Origin: a bacterium
GTDB taxonomy: Bacteria > Verrucomicrobiota > Verrucomicrobiae > Limisphaerales > J093
DNA: 6,303 nucleotides
Reading direction: 5' to 3'
Assembly: GCA_021839785.1 (NCBI GenBank)
Contig: JAKCAB010000882.1
Span: 1-6,303, forward strand
Positions 1 through 6,017 of this stretch are shown here, piece after piece. The notes beneath the pieces are model-generated. The model was not told the origin of the DNA, searched no databases, and worked only from the letters and a program-made list of their open reading frames with translations. Made by a program: the position numbers and the translations under genes. Positions within the stretch are counted from its first letter, which is position 1, and each line of letters starts with the position of its first letter.

Positions 1-1917
1 CAACGGCGCGCGGCCCGGACGCCACTGGTTTTCGTGCTGGAAGACGCCCACTGGTTGGACCCGCTGTCGCGTGACCTGCTGGAAACGCTGGCGCGGGCGG
101 TGCCGGTCTTGCCGGTGTTGATCCTGGTCGCGTATCGGCCGCCGGAACCGACGGCCCCGGCGGCGCTCGGTTTCCAAGGCTGGCCGCACTTCACCGAGAT
201 CGCGCTCGCCGAATTGCCGCGCGGCGAAGCTGAGGAATTGTTCCGCTTGCGCCTGGCCGAGCTTTTCGGTCCGAAAACCCGGCCGGCACCAACGCTGGTG
301 GACCGGCTGGTCACGCGCTCGGATGGCAATCCGTTTTATTTGGAGGAACTGCTGCATTACCTCCAGGATCGTGGCGTCGATCCCAGCCGCGCGGACAGCT
401 TGGCGGAACTGGACCTGCCGAACAGCCTGCACAGCCTGATTCTGAGTCGCATCGATCGCTTGTTGGAAAGCGAGCGCATCACACTCAAAGTGGCCAGCGT
501 CCTTGGCCGGCTTTTCCCCGCCGCCGCCTTGTGGAGCATCAAGGCCAATCTCGGCGAGACCCAAGTGCGCGCCGACCTGGCGGCGTTGTCGCGGATCGAA
601 CTGATGATCGAGGACCAGCCCGAACCGGCGCTGGTCTATCTCTTCAAGCACGTCGTGACGCAGGAGGTGGCTTACGAAAGCCTGGCCTTCGGCACCCGCG
701 CCGCCCTGCACAACGAGATTGGACTATACTTGGAAGCCCAGGGGGCCGCAGCCGTGGAGCGGCACCTCGACCTCCTCGCCCACCATTTCGATCGCGCCGA
801 AAACGCGCCGAAGCGCCGGCAATACTTGTTGCGCGCGGGCGAGGCGGCGCAGGCCCGCTACGCCAATGCCGCGGCGATCGGCTATTTTCAGCGCTGTTTG
901 CCGCTGCTGGAGCCGGCGGAACAGGTTCCGGTCCGACTCAAACTCGGTCGCGTGCTCGAGTTGGTGGGCAACTGGGACGCAGCCGCGGAGCAATACCGCG
1001 CGGCCGAAACGCTGGCGGCCGAACGGAGCGATCTTCGCGACCAGGCCGCCGCCCAGGCGACGTTGGGCGAGCTGCATCGCAAGCGCGGACATTACGCCGA
1101 GGCGCTGGCGTGCCTCGACGCCGCACGTGACCTGTACGCAAAGATCGCCGACGAGGCGGGCATCGCCGAGACGCTGCATTACGCGGGCTCGGTGGCCGGC
1201 CAGCAAGGCAACTACGAGGAAGCGTCCAACCTTTATCGGCGCAGTCTGGACATCCGCCGCCGGCTCCACGACCAGCCGCGGATCGCCAGCCTGTTCAGCA
1301 ACCTGGGCATCATCGCCTGGTTCAGCGGCGATTTTGCCGACGCGCGCGTTTATTACGAAGCCGCGCTGGCGATTCGCCGGGAAATTGGCGACCGCTGGGC
1401 CATCGCCAATTCGTTGAACAACCTGGGGTTGGTGCTGCGCGACCTGGGCGACGTGCGCGAGGCCCGCGCCTTGCTGGAACAGGCGCTGGCGATCAGCCGC
1501 GAAATCGGTGACCGCTGGTCCGTGGCAAACACGCTCAGCAGCCTGGGCGACGTGACCTTGACGCAGGACGACCTGGCCGCCGCGCGCGCGTTCCTCGTCG
1601 AAAGTCTCACGATCAGCCGCGAACTCAACGACCGGACCGGTCAGGCCTTTCTCCTCGAATACTTCGGCGTGCTGGCAGCGAAACAGGGCCAGCCCGCGCG
1701 GGCTTTTCGCCTCGTGGGCGCCGCCGCGGCACTGCGCGAAACGATCGGCGCGCCGTTGTCGCCGAGCGAACGAGCGCGGCTCGATCGCACCCTCGCGGCT
1801 GCCTGCCCGGAGGGTTCGGTCGCGCAGCGCAGCGCATGCTTCGACGAGGGGCGATGCCTGACTTTGGAAAATGCGGTGGCCCTGACGGCCGAAGCCCAGG
1901 AGCCTTCGCGGCGGTGA
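1..1917 (+). CDS. AAA-type ATPase with C-terminal TPR repeats, 5' truncated
   Basis: The frame is open from base 1, so the gene starts left of the window; 638 residues are visible. The GTG at 34 lies inside the Walker B motif (LVFVLEDAHWLD, visible residues 9-20) and is not a real start. The P-loop should lie just upstream. A DGNPFYLEELL block (108-118) and an 'LILSRIDRLL' region follow, then 'FKHVVTQEVAYESL', as in the ATPase modules of class III adenylate cyclase-, kinase- and LuxR/AfsR-linked regulators. Residues about 310-560 are tandem TPRs of exactly 40 residues (for example 'LAISREIGDRW'), normally a protein-binding surface. There is no LuxR-type DNA-binding domain at the C-terminus; the tail 'FDEGRCLTLENAVAL' is the usual end of such ATPase-TPR proteins. 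A cyclase, kinase or DNA-binding output domain may sit upstream, out of view. The role is inferred as cytoplasmic signalling. The family is sure, the exact function is not. Confidence 0.9.
   Translation, partial: QRRAARTPLVFVLEDAHWLDPLSRDLLETLARAVPVLPVLILVAYRPPEPTAPAALGFQGWPHFTEIALAELPRGEAEELFRLRLAELFGPKTRPAPTLVDRLVTRSDGNPFYLEELLHYLQDRGVDPSRADSLAELDLPNSLHSLILSRIDRLLESERITLKVASVLGRLFPAAALWSIKANLGETQVRADLAALSRIELMIEDQPEPALVYLFKHVVTQEVAYESLAFGTRAALHNEIGLYLEAQGAAAVERHLDLLAHHFDRAENAPKRRQYLLRAGEAAQARYANAAAIGYFQRCLPLLEPAEQVPVRLKLGRVLELVGNWDAAAEQYRAAETLAAERSDLRDQAAAQATLGELHRKRGHYAEALACLDAARDLYAKIADEAGIAETLHYAGSVAGQQGNYEEASNLYRRSLDIRRRLHDQPRIASLFSNLGIIAWFSGDFADARVYYEAALAIRREIGDRWAIANSLNNLGLVLRDLGDVREARALLEQALAISREIGDRWSVANTLSSLGDVTLTQDDLAAARAFLVESLTISRELNDRTGQAFLLEYFGVLAAKQGQPARAFRLVGAAAALRETIGAPLSPSERARLDRTLAAACPEGSVAQRSACFDEGRCLTLENAVALTAEAQEPSRR
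1003..1720 (+). repeat. Tandem 120-bp units encoding TPR motifs
   Basis: Six consecutive TPR units keep an exact 120-bp (40-residue) register. Equivalent codons fall at 1006, 1126, 1246, 1366, 1486 and 1606. The units starting at 1366 and 1486 are the closest pair: 'LAIRREIGDRWAIANSLNNLG' and 'LAISREIGDRWSVANTLSSLG' align without gaps and are also alike at DNA level, which suggests fairly recent internal duplication. The flanking units are more diverged. A less regular helical segment precedes the array. These repeats lie inside the ATPase gene and are not a separate element. Confidence 0.85.
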
Positions 1918-1930
1918 GCCAGGCCGAAGC

Positions 1931-1977
1931 AAAACGCCGCTGCGTTTGAGGCAGCGGCGCGGCAGGGTCAGTTTTTT
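1931..1977. terminator. Bidirectional rho-independent terminator between convergent genes
   Basis: A perfect 9-bp GC-rich inverted repeat, CGCCGCTGC (1935-1943) and GCAGCGGCG (1951-1959), encloses a 7-base loop. On the minus strand the stem is followed at once by TTTT (complement of 1931-1934), which suits the oxidoreductase gene ending at 1990. On the plus strand a run of six T (1972-1977) comes 12 bases after the stem, a less canonical spacing for the ATPase gene ending at 1917. The position, exactly between two convergent stop codons, supports termination in both directions, best for the minus-strand gene. Confidence 0.8.
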
Positions 1978-1989
1978 CGTCGAAGAAAA

Positions 1990-3342
1990 CTAGAGCACGA
2001 CCGGGTACTCGTAACCGGGCCGGTATTCGCGCTTCAAAAGCGTGTTGGCGTACGGGTCGCCGATGATGGTCTCGTTCGCGCCGTTCCATTGCACGGACCG
2101 GCCGGCTTTCAGCGACAACATGCCGAGCAAACTCAGGTTCGTGGAGAGGTGGCCGATCTCGATGTCGCACACCGGCAGCGTGTGGTTGCGGATGGCCGCC
2201 ATGAAGTCCACCCAAAGTTCCTTGATGTTTTGCTGATCCGGCTCGTGGAGTTGGGCGGGTTCGCTGATCGGCGCCTTGCTCTTATCGTTGGGATAGAAGG
2301 TCCAGCCGTTTTGCCAGCCCATGTGGAACGTGCCCTCGGTGCCAAAAAAGTAGCAGCCCACGTTTTCGCCTTTCTCCGCGTTGTGGCCGCCGAACATCCG
2401 GTGTTCCCAAACCAGCGTGAACGAGTCGAATTCGTACACCGCGCTCTGGCTGTCGGGCGCGTCCGTGGTCTGGTAATCGGGCAGGTTAACCGACGGCCCC
2501 AGGATCGGACGCCCGCCGGTGGAGTACACGCGCTTGGGCCACTTTTCCTCGCTCCACCACAAGACCTGGTCCAGCCAGTGCACCCCCCAATCGCCCAACG
2601 TGCCGTTGGCGTAGTCGAGAAACTGGCGGAAGCCTTTCGGGTGAATGAGCTTGCTGTACGGGCGCAGCGGCGCCGGGCCGCACCAGGCATCCCAATCCAG
2701 TCCTTTCGGCACGTCCTCGTTGCGAGTCGGCACTTCGTGTTTGCGCGCCCAGTCGTATTCGACGAAGGCACGGACGAACCCGATTTTGCCCGCCTTGCCC
2801 TCGCGGAGGAATTTCATGCCGGAAATGTTGTGCGGCGACACCCGCCGGTGCAGGCCCACTTGCACGACCCGCCCGTACTTGCGGGCGGCGTTCACCATCG
2901 CCCGCCCTTCGAGAATGGTGTGGCTGACCGGCTTCTCCACATAGACGTGCGCGCCGGCCTTCACCGCGTCCACCGTCTGACGGGCGTGCCAGTGGTCCGG
3001 AGTGGCGATGATCACGACCTCGGGTTTCTCCCGGTCGAGCAGTTCCAGGTAGCTCCGATATTTGCGCGGGAACTCACCGGTCAGTTTGCCCACCCGCTCG
3101 GCGGTGCTGTCGAGTTTCGACTGGTCCACGTCGCAGAGCGCCACGATCTTGCACTTCTTGTCGCCGGGCGGCGGTGGCGCGTATTGGAGCGCCTCGCCCA
3201 GGATGTTGTTGCCCCACCAGCCACAACCGATCAAAGCCGTCTTGTAATGGCCAAAGGAGTCCTGGCCAATCAGCGGCACCGCGCCAAACATGGCGGCGGC
3301 CGCGGTGGAAGTGCGGAGGAACTGGCGGCGATTCATGTTCAT
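1990..3342 (-). CDS. Tat-exported Gfo/Idh/MocA family oxidoreductase
   Basis: This complete protein has 450 residues. It opens with a twin-arginine signal (NRRQFLRTS, residues 4-12, then an alanine-rich stretch to about 27). The nucleotide-binding Rossmann fold follows: LIGCGWWG (37-44, GxGxxG), 'ALCDVD' (68-73), TPDHWHA (114-120) and the family EKP motif (136-138) whose lysine is usually catalytic. The C-terminal substrate domain has 'LDWDAWCGPAP' and DWGVHWLDQVLWW (251-263), with D251 and H255 where the family keeps active-site residues. Known members use NAD(P) on sugars, inositols or related polyols; the Tat route fits export of a folded, cofactor-loaded enzyme. A PPPPG segment (56-60) precedes the second strand. 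Substrate is unknown; some relatives (GH109) are NAD-dependent glycosidases, but nothing here specifically indicates that. Two ATGs (3342 and 3336) are both possible starts and both keep the signal. The gene is convergent with the ATPase gene and divergent from the propeller gene. Confidence 0.95.
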   Translation of the reverse strand: MNMNRRQFLRTSTAAAAMFGAVPLIGQDSFGHYKTALIGCGWWGNNILGEALQYAPPPPGDKKCKIVALCDVDQSKLDSTAERVGKLTGEFPRKYRSYLELLDREKPEVVIIATPDHWHARQTVDAVKAGAHVYVEKPVSHTILEGRAMVNAARKYGRVVQVGLHRRVSPHNISGMKFLREGKAGKIGFVRAFVEYDWARKHEVPTRNEDVPKGLDWDAWCGPAPLRPYSKLIHPKGFRQFLDYANGTLGDWGVHWLDQVLWWSEEKWPKRVYSTGGRPILGPSVNLPDYQTTDAPDSQSAVYEFDSFTLVWEHRMFGGHNAEKGENVGCYFFGTEGTFHMGWQNGWTFYPNDKSKAPISEPAQLHEPDQQNIKELWVDFMAAIRNHTLPVCDIEIGHLSTNLSLLGMLSLKAGRSVQWNGANETIIGDPYANTLLKREYRPGYEYPVVL

Positions 3343-3585
3343 ATCAGGAACTCGATGGCGGTCTTCAGTCTAAACGTCACACACACGACGGCGTACGGCG
3401 GCGATTGCAGATTTGCGCCTAGTCCAAGTCAAGCGGGAAAAGCCCGAAACGGCCGCCCGCGCGCCCCAAACGCTTACGGGTACTCCACCCGCGCGCACTC
3501 GACTCTCGACGGCGCTTGTGCAATTGTCTCCACCGTCGATCAAATCAACACCCATGTTTGTGAACCACATCAACTGTTCGATGCC
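3343..3585. other. Divergent intergenic region, 243 bp
   Basis: This gap separates two divergently transcribed genes and must hold the promoter or promoters for both. The minus-strand side has the candidate described separately. For the plus-strand gene the best I find is TTGTGC (3516-3521), an 18-base spacer and TCAAAT (3540-3545), which is weak. No Shine-Dalgarno sequence is obvious before the ATG at 3586. A short direct repeat CTCGAC-T-CTCGAC (3498-3510) is present, of unknown meaning. I see no convincing riboswitch, small gene or RNA here. Confidence 0.5.
3404..3432 (-). promoter_or_regulatory. Candidate sigma70-like promoter for the Gfo/Idh/MocA gene
   Basis: Read on the minus strand, TTGACT (3432-3427, five of six matches to the -35 consensus) is followed after exactly 17 bases by TGCAAT (3409-3404, four of six matches to the -10 consensus). 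Transcription would begin near 3397 and leave a leader of about 55 bases before the ATG at 3342. Spacing and position are good, but the -10 is imperfect and promoter rules in this phylum are less certain than in E. coli. Confidence 0.35.
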
Positions 3586-4821
3586 ATGAAAAGGACCTTG
3601 CTGTGCCGTCCCGAACTGGTAGCGCCGCTGGGCGCGATCCTCGTGTCCGCCTGTACCCAACTTGCCGCCGGCGACTGGCCCCAGTGGCGGGGCCCCAACC
3701 GGGATGGCAAGGCCGCGGGTTTCGTGACCCCTCAAACCTGGCCCCAAGAACTCACTCAGAAATGGAAGGTGCCGGTCGGCCGCAGCGACGGCACCCCCGC
3801 CATCGTGGGCGACCAGGTTTATGTGTTCACCCGCGACGATGCTGGCGAAATCACCCTTTGCCTCGACGCCGCCACCGGCAAGGAAATCTGGCGCGACAAA
3901 TACGACGCGTTGCCCGCCGCCGAACCGATGGGGCGCCATCCCGGACCGCGCAGCTCGCCGGCAGTGGCTGACGGCAAGGTGCTGACCTACGGCGTGCGTG
4001 GCGTCCTTTCGTGCCTGGACGCGACGACCGGCAAGGTACTTTGGCGCAAGGAGGCTTTCGACGGCGCCTGGCCGCGGTTCTTCACCGCGTCTTCGCCGCT
4101 GGTCGCGGACGGCCTGTGCATCGCCCAATTGGGCGGCGAAAACAAAGGCGGCATTGTCGCCTACGATCTGGCGAACGGTAATTCGAAATGGGAATGGACA
4201 GCGGATGGCTCGGCCTATTCCTCGCCGGTGCTGGCCACGATCGACGGAACCAAGATGGTGGTGGCTTTGACCGCCAACAAGGTCATCGGGCTGGGACTCG
4301 CGGACGGCAAACTGCTCTGGGAGTCCGCGTTCGCGCCATCCGGCCGCGCTTACAACGCCGCCACGCCCATTGTGGATGGCGACCGGGTGATCTGTGCCGG
4401 GTCGGGCCGGGGCACCAAGGCACTCAAGATCGAGAAGACCGGTGATGGTTTCGCTGCCCAGGAACTTTGGAGCAATCCGGACAACGCCGTGCAGTTCAAC
4501 TCGCCGGTGCTCGTCGGCGAGACCCTTTACGGACTGGCCCAGAACGGCACGCTCTTTTGCCTGAACGCGCAGGATGGCAAGACGCTTTGGACGGTGCCGT
4601 TGGGCGGTCGCGATTTCGGGTCGATCGTGGAAGCCGGCCCGGTGCTGATGGCGCTGACGCCGCAGCAGCAACTCACCGTGTTCGCGCCCAGCGACAAGGA
4701 GTTCAAGAAGCTGGCCACTTACAAGGTTGCCAGTTCGGACACCTACGCCACTCCGGTTCCGGCCGACGCCGGGTTGTACATCAAAGACCAGGATTCGCTG
4801 ACCCGCTGGAGCTTGAAGTGA
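3586..4821 (+). CDS. Exported PQQ-like (BamB-type) beta-propeller repeat protein
   Basis: The protein has 411 residues. The start at 3586 is chosen because it directly gives a signal sequence (MKRTLLCRPELVAPLGAILVSAC, 1-23) before the mature block DWPQWRGPNRDG (30-41), a hallmark of planctomycete and verrucomicrobial propeller proteins. The frame stays open far upstream only because it runs antisense to the neighbouring gene. Blade motifs of the type xLDAxTGKxxW recur at about 92-107, 143-158, 192-207, 235-250, 279-297, 325-340 and a degenerate one near 365-380, giving roughly seven blades. 'VSAC' (20-23) fits a lipobox, so it may be a lipoprotein anchored at Cys23; cleavage after the AA at 27-28 by the ordinary signal peptidase is the alternative. 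Such proteins commonly act as scaffolds or binding proteins outside the cytoplasm. I see no evidence for true PQQ-dependent dehydrogenase activity. The asparaginase gene follows 133 bp downstream on the same strand. Confidence 0.92.
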   Translation: MKRTLLCRPELVAPLGAILVSACTQLAAGDWPQWRGPNRDGKAAGFVTPQTWPQELTQKWKVPVGRSDGTPAIVGDQVYVFTRDDAGEITLCLDAATGKEIWRDKYDALPAAEPMGRHPGPRSSPAVADGKVLTYGVRGVLSCLDATTGKVLWRKEAFDGAWPRFFTASSPLVADGLCIAQLGGENKGGIVAYDLANGNSKWEWTADGSAYSSPVLATIDGTKMVVALTANKVIGLGLADGKLLWESAFAPSGRAYNAATPIVDGDRVICAGSGRGTKALKIEKTGDGFAAQELWSNPDNAVQFNSPVLVGETLYGLAQNGTLFCLNAQDGKTLWTVPLGGRDFGSIVEAGPVLMALTPQQQLTVFAPSDKEFKKLATYKVASSDTYATPVPADAGLYIKDQDSLTRWSLK

Positions 4822-4954
4822 CCGGCGGTCGAGCCGGCCGCGCGCCGTTGCGATCCCTGACACGAACCGGCGCTGCCTGCACATTTCCGCCGTGCAAACA
4901 CGACCTGCGTCTTCATGATTGCCGCCGCCGGCCGGCAGCTAGGCCGCAACGCGC
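4822..4954 (+). other. Intergenic spacer between propeller and asparaginase genes
   Basis: This 133-bp spacer separates two same-strand genes. It contains a short GC hairpin just after the stop codon (CCGGC 4822-4826 with GCCGG 4833-4837) without a T-run, and a 5-bp inverted repeat TGCAC/GTGCA (4878-4882, 4892-4896). Neither is strong enough to call a terminator or operator. No clear promoter or ribosome binding site is visible, so co-transcription of the two genes is possible but unproven. Confidence 0.4.
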
Positions 4955-5977
4955 ATGAAGACGAATCGCCGAACCTTTGTAATGCAGACGGCCATCGCCG
5001 CCGCCGGAACCACTTCCTTGAACATGCTGCGAGGCGCAGAATCTGGGGCTAGCGCGGCCGACGGCGATAGGCCGTTGATCGTTTCCACCTGGCCGTTCGG
5101 GCAAGCTGCCAACGACGTGGCGCTCAAGACGCTGCTCGGCGGCGGCTCGCCGTTGGACGCGGTGGAACAAGGCATCCGCCAGGTCGAGTCTTCCGACAAC
5201 AAATCCGTCGGTCTGAGCGGGCTGCCGAATGCCGCGGGGGTAGTGCAGTTGGACGCGTGTATCATGTCCGGGCCGGGCCACCGGGCCGGCAGCGTCGCCG
5301 CCATCGAGGGCATCCGGCACCCCATTTCGGCAGCGCGCCGGGTCATGGAAAAAACACCGCACGTCATGCTTGTCGGCGAAGGCGCCCGGCTGTTCGCCAT
5401 CGAGGAAGGCCTTGAGTCTGTCCCCATTGACTCGGCGGCGCGAAACGAGGTCTGGCACCAACAGCGCCTGGCGGAAAAGCGAGCCGCGAGCGAGACCCAA
5501 AAGTCCGTCGAAAATCACGACACCATCGCGCTGCTCGTGCTGGCCGCGAACGGCGAAATCGCCGGCGGTTGCTCGACCAGCGGTTGGGCCGGCAAACTGC
5601 CGGGCCGCGTCGGCGATTCGCCGATCGTTGGCAGCGGCCTTTACGTCGATAACGAGGTGGGCGTGGCGGGTGCCACCGGCTTGGGCGAAAACATCATGCG
5701 CTACTGTGGCTCCTTCCTGGTGGTGGAACTGATGCGCCAGGGTTTGCACCCCAACGAAGCTTGCATGGAGGCGTTGCGTCGCATGGCCCGGCAAGACCCG
5801 AAAGGCGCCGCCTTGAGTGTGAGCTTTGTCGCTTTGGACAAGCGTGGGCGGTTCGGTTCGGCTTCGGCCGGCCAGACCTTCCAATACGCCGTCACGACCC
5901 GAAGCGAGCGCCGTTTGCTGGCCAGCCCCGGACTGGGACCGCTCACCGCCGTGCCCGAAGGCGGCAATCGGCGCTGA
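4955..5977 (+). CDS. Tat-exported N4-(beta-N-acetylglucosaminyl)-L-asparaginase (glycosylasparaginase)
   Basis: This 340-residue Ntn-hydrolase cleaves the GlcNAc-asparagine bond left after N-glycoprotein proteolysis, releasing aspartate and the amino sugar. It begins with a Tat-type signal (NRRTFVMQTAIAAAG, 4-18), probably cleaved near the ASAA at 32-35. The mature start 'LIVSTWPFGQA' carries the substrate-binding Trp46. 'LDACIMS', 'ARRVMEKTPHVMLVGEGA' and ENHDT (186-190) follow; the precursor should cut itself before Thr190, which becomes the nucleophile of the beta chain. 'GGCSTSG' (Thr208), GRVGDSP (Arg218, Asp221) and 'GATGLGE' (Thr241, Gly242) supply the rest of the site. As I recall the Elizabethkingia (Flavobacterium) enzyme, its residues 152, 170, 180, 183, 203 and 204 have identical spacing. 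A plain isoaspartyl peptidase is less likely given the STW and GRVGDSP motifs. No good Shine-Dalgarno precedes the ATG, but the Tat signal fixes the start. It may share a transcript with the propeller gene. Confidence 0.95.
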   Translation: MKTNRRTFVMQTAIAAAGTTSLNMLRGAESGASAADGDRPLIVSTWPFGQAANDVALKTLLGGGSPLDAVEQGIRQVESSDNKSVGLSGLPNAAGVVQLDACIMSGPGHRAGSVAAIEGIRHPISAARRVMEKTPHVMLVGEGARLFAIEEGLESVPIDSAARNEVWHQQRLAEKRAASETQKSVENHDTIALLVLAANGEIAGGCSTSGWAGKLPGRVGDSPIVGSGLYVDNEVGVAGATGLGENIMRYCGSFLVVELMRQGLHPNEACMEALRRMARQDPKGAALSVSFVALDKRGRFGSASAGQTFQYAVTTRSERRLLASPGLGPLTAVPEGGNRR

Positions 5978-6017
5978 ACGCGCCTCTCCCGGCGAGGCTG
6001 CTTGCCCCCTGCCCGCT
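5978..6017. other. Short convergent spacer with weak hairpin
   Basis: The 40 bases between the convergent stop codons contain a 5-bp inverted repeat GCCTC (5982-5986) and GAGGC (5994-5998) with a 7-base loop. It could act as a weak terminator for either gene, but it has no T-run on either strand. In contrast to the spacer at 1918-1989, no strong intrinsic terminator is present, so transcripts from the two genes may overlap at their 3' ends. Confidence 0.3.

Noticed and set aside
724..1932. 402-codon open frame on the minus strand over the ATPase/TPR gene
   Set aside because: It is antisense to a gene with clear Walker B and TPR motifs, shows no recognisable domain, and mirrors the periodic repeat pattern of the sense strand.
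1990..3342. Assignment of the Gfo/Idh/MocA protein as a GH109 alpha-N-acetylgalactosaminidase
   Set aside because: The Tat signal, length and NAD fold are compatible, but these are shared with the many uncharacterised family members and I see no GH109-specific motif.
3434..3446. Small hairpin CGGG-AAAAG-CCCG in the divergent region as an RNA element
   Set aside because: A 4-bp stem alone is not evidence for a structured RNA, and no larger pairing surrounds it.
4822..4837. GC hairpin right after the propeller stop codon as a terminator
   Set aside because: The stem is only 5 bp and no T-run follows, so it does not meet the usual form of an intrinsic terminator.
4878..4896. Inverted repeat TGCAC-N9-GTGCA as an operator upstream of the asparaginase gene
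   Set aside because: Five-base arms are expected by chance in GC-rich DNA of this length, and no promoter element is placed next to it.
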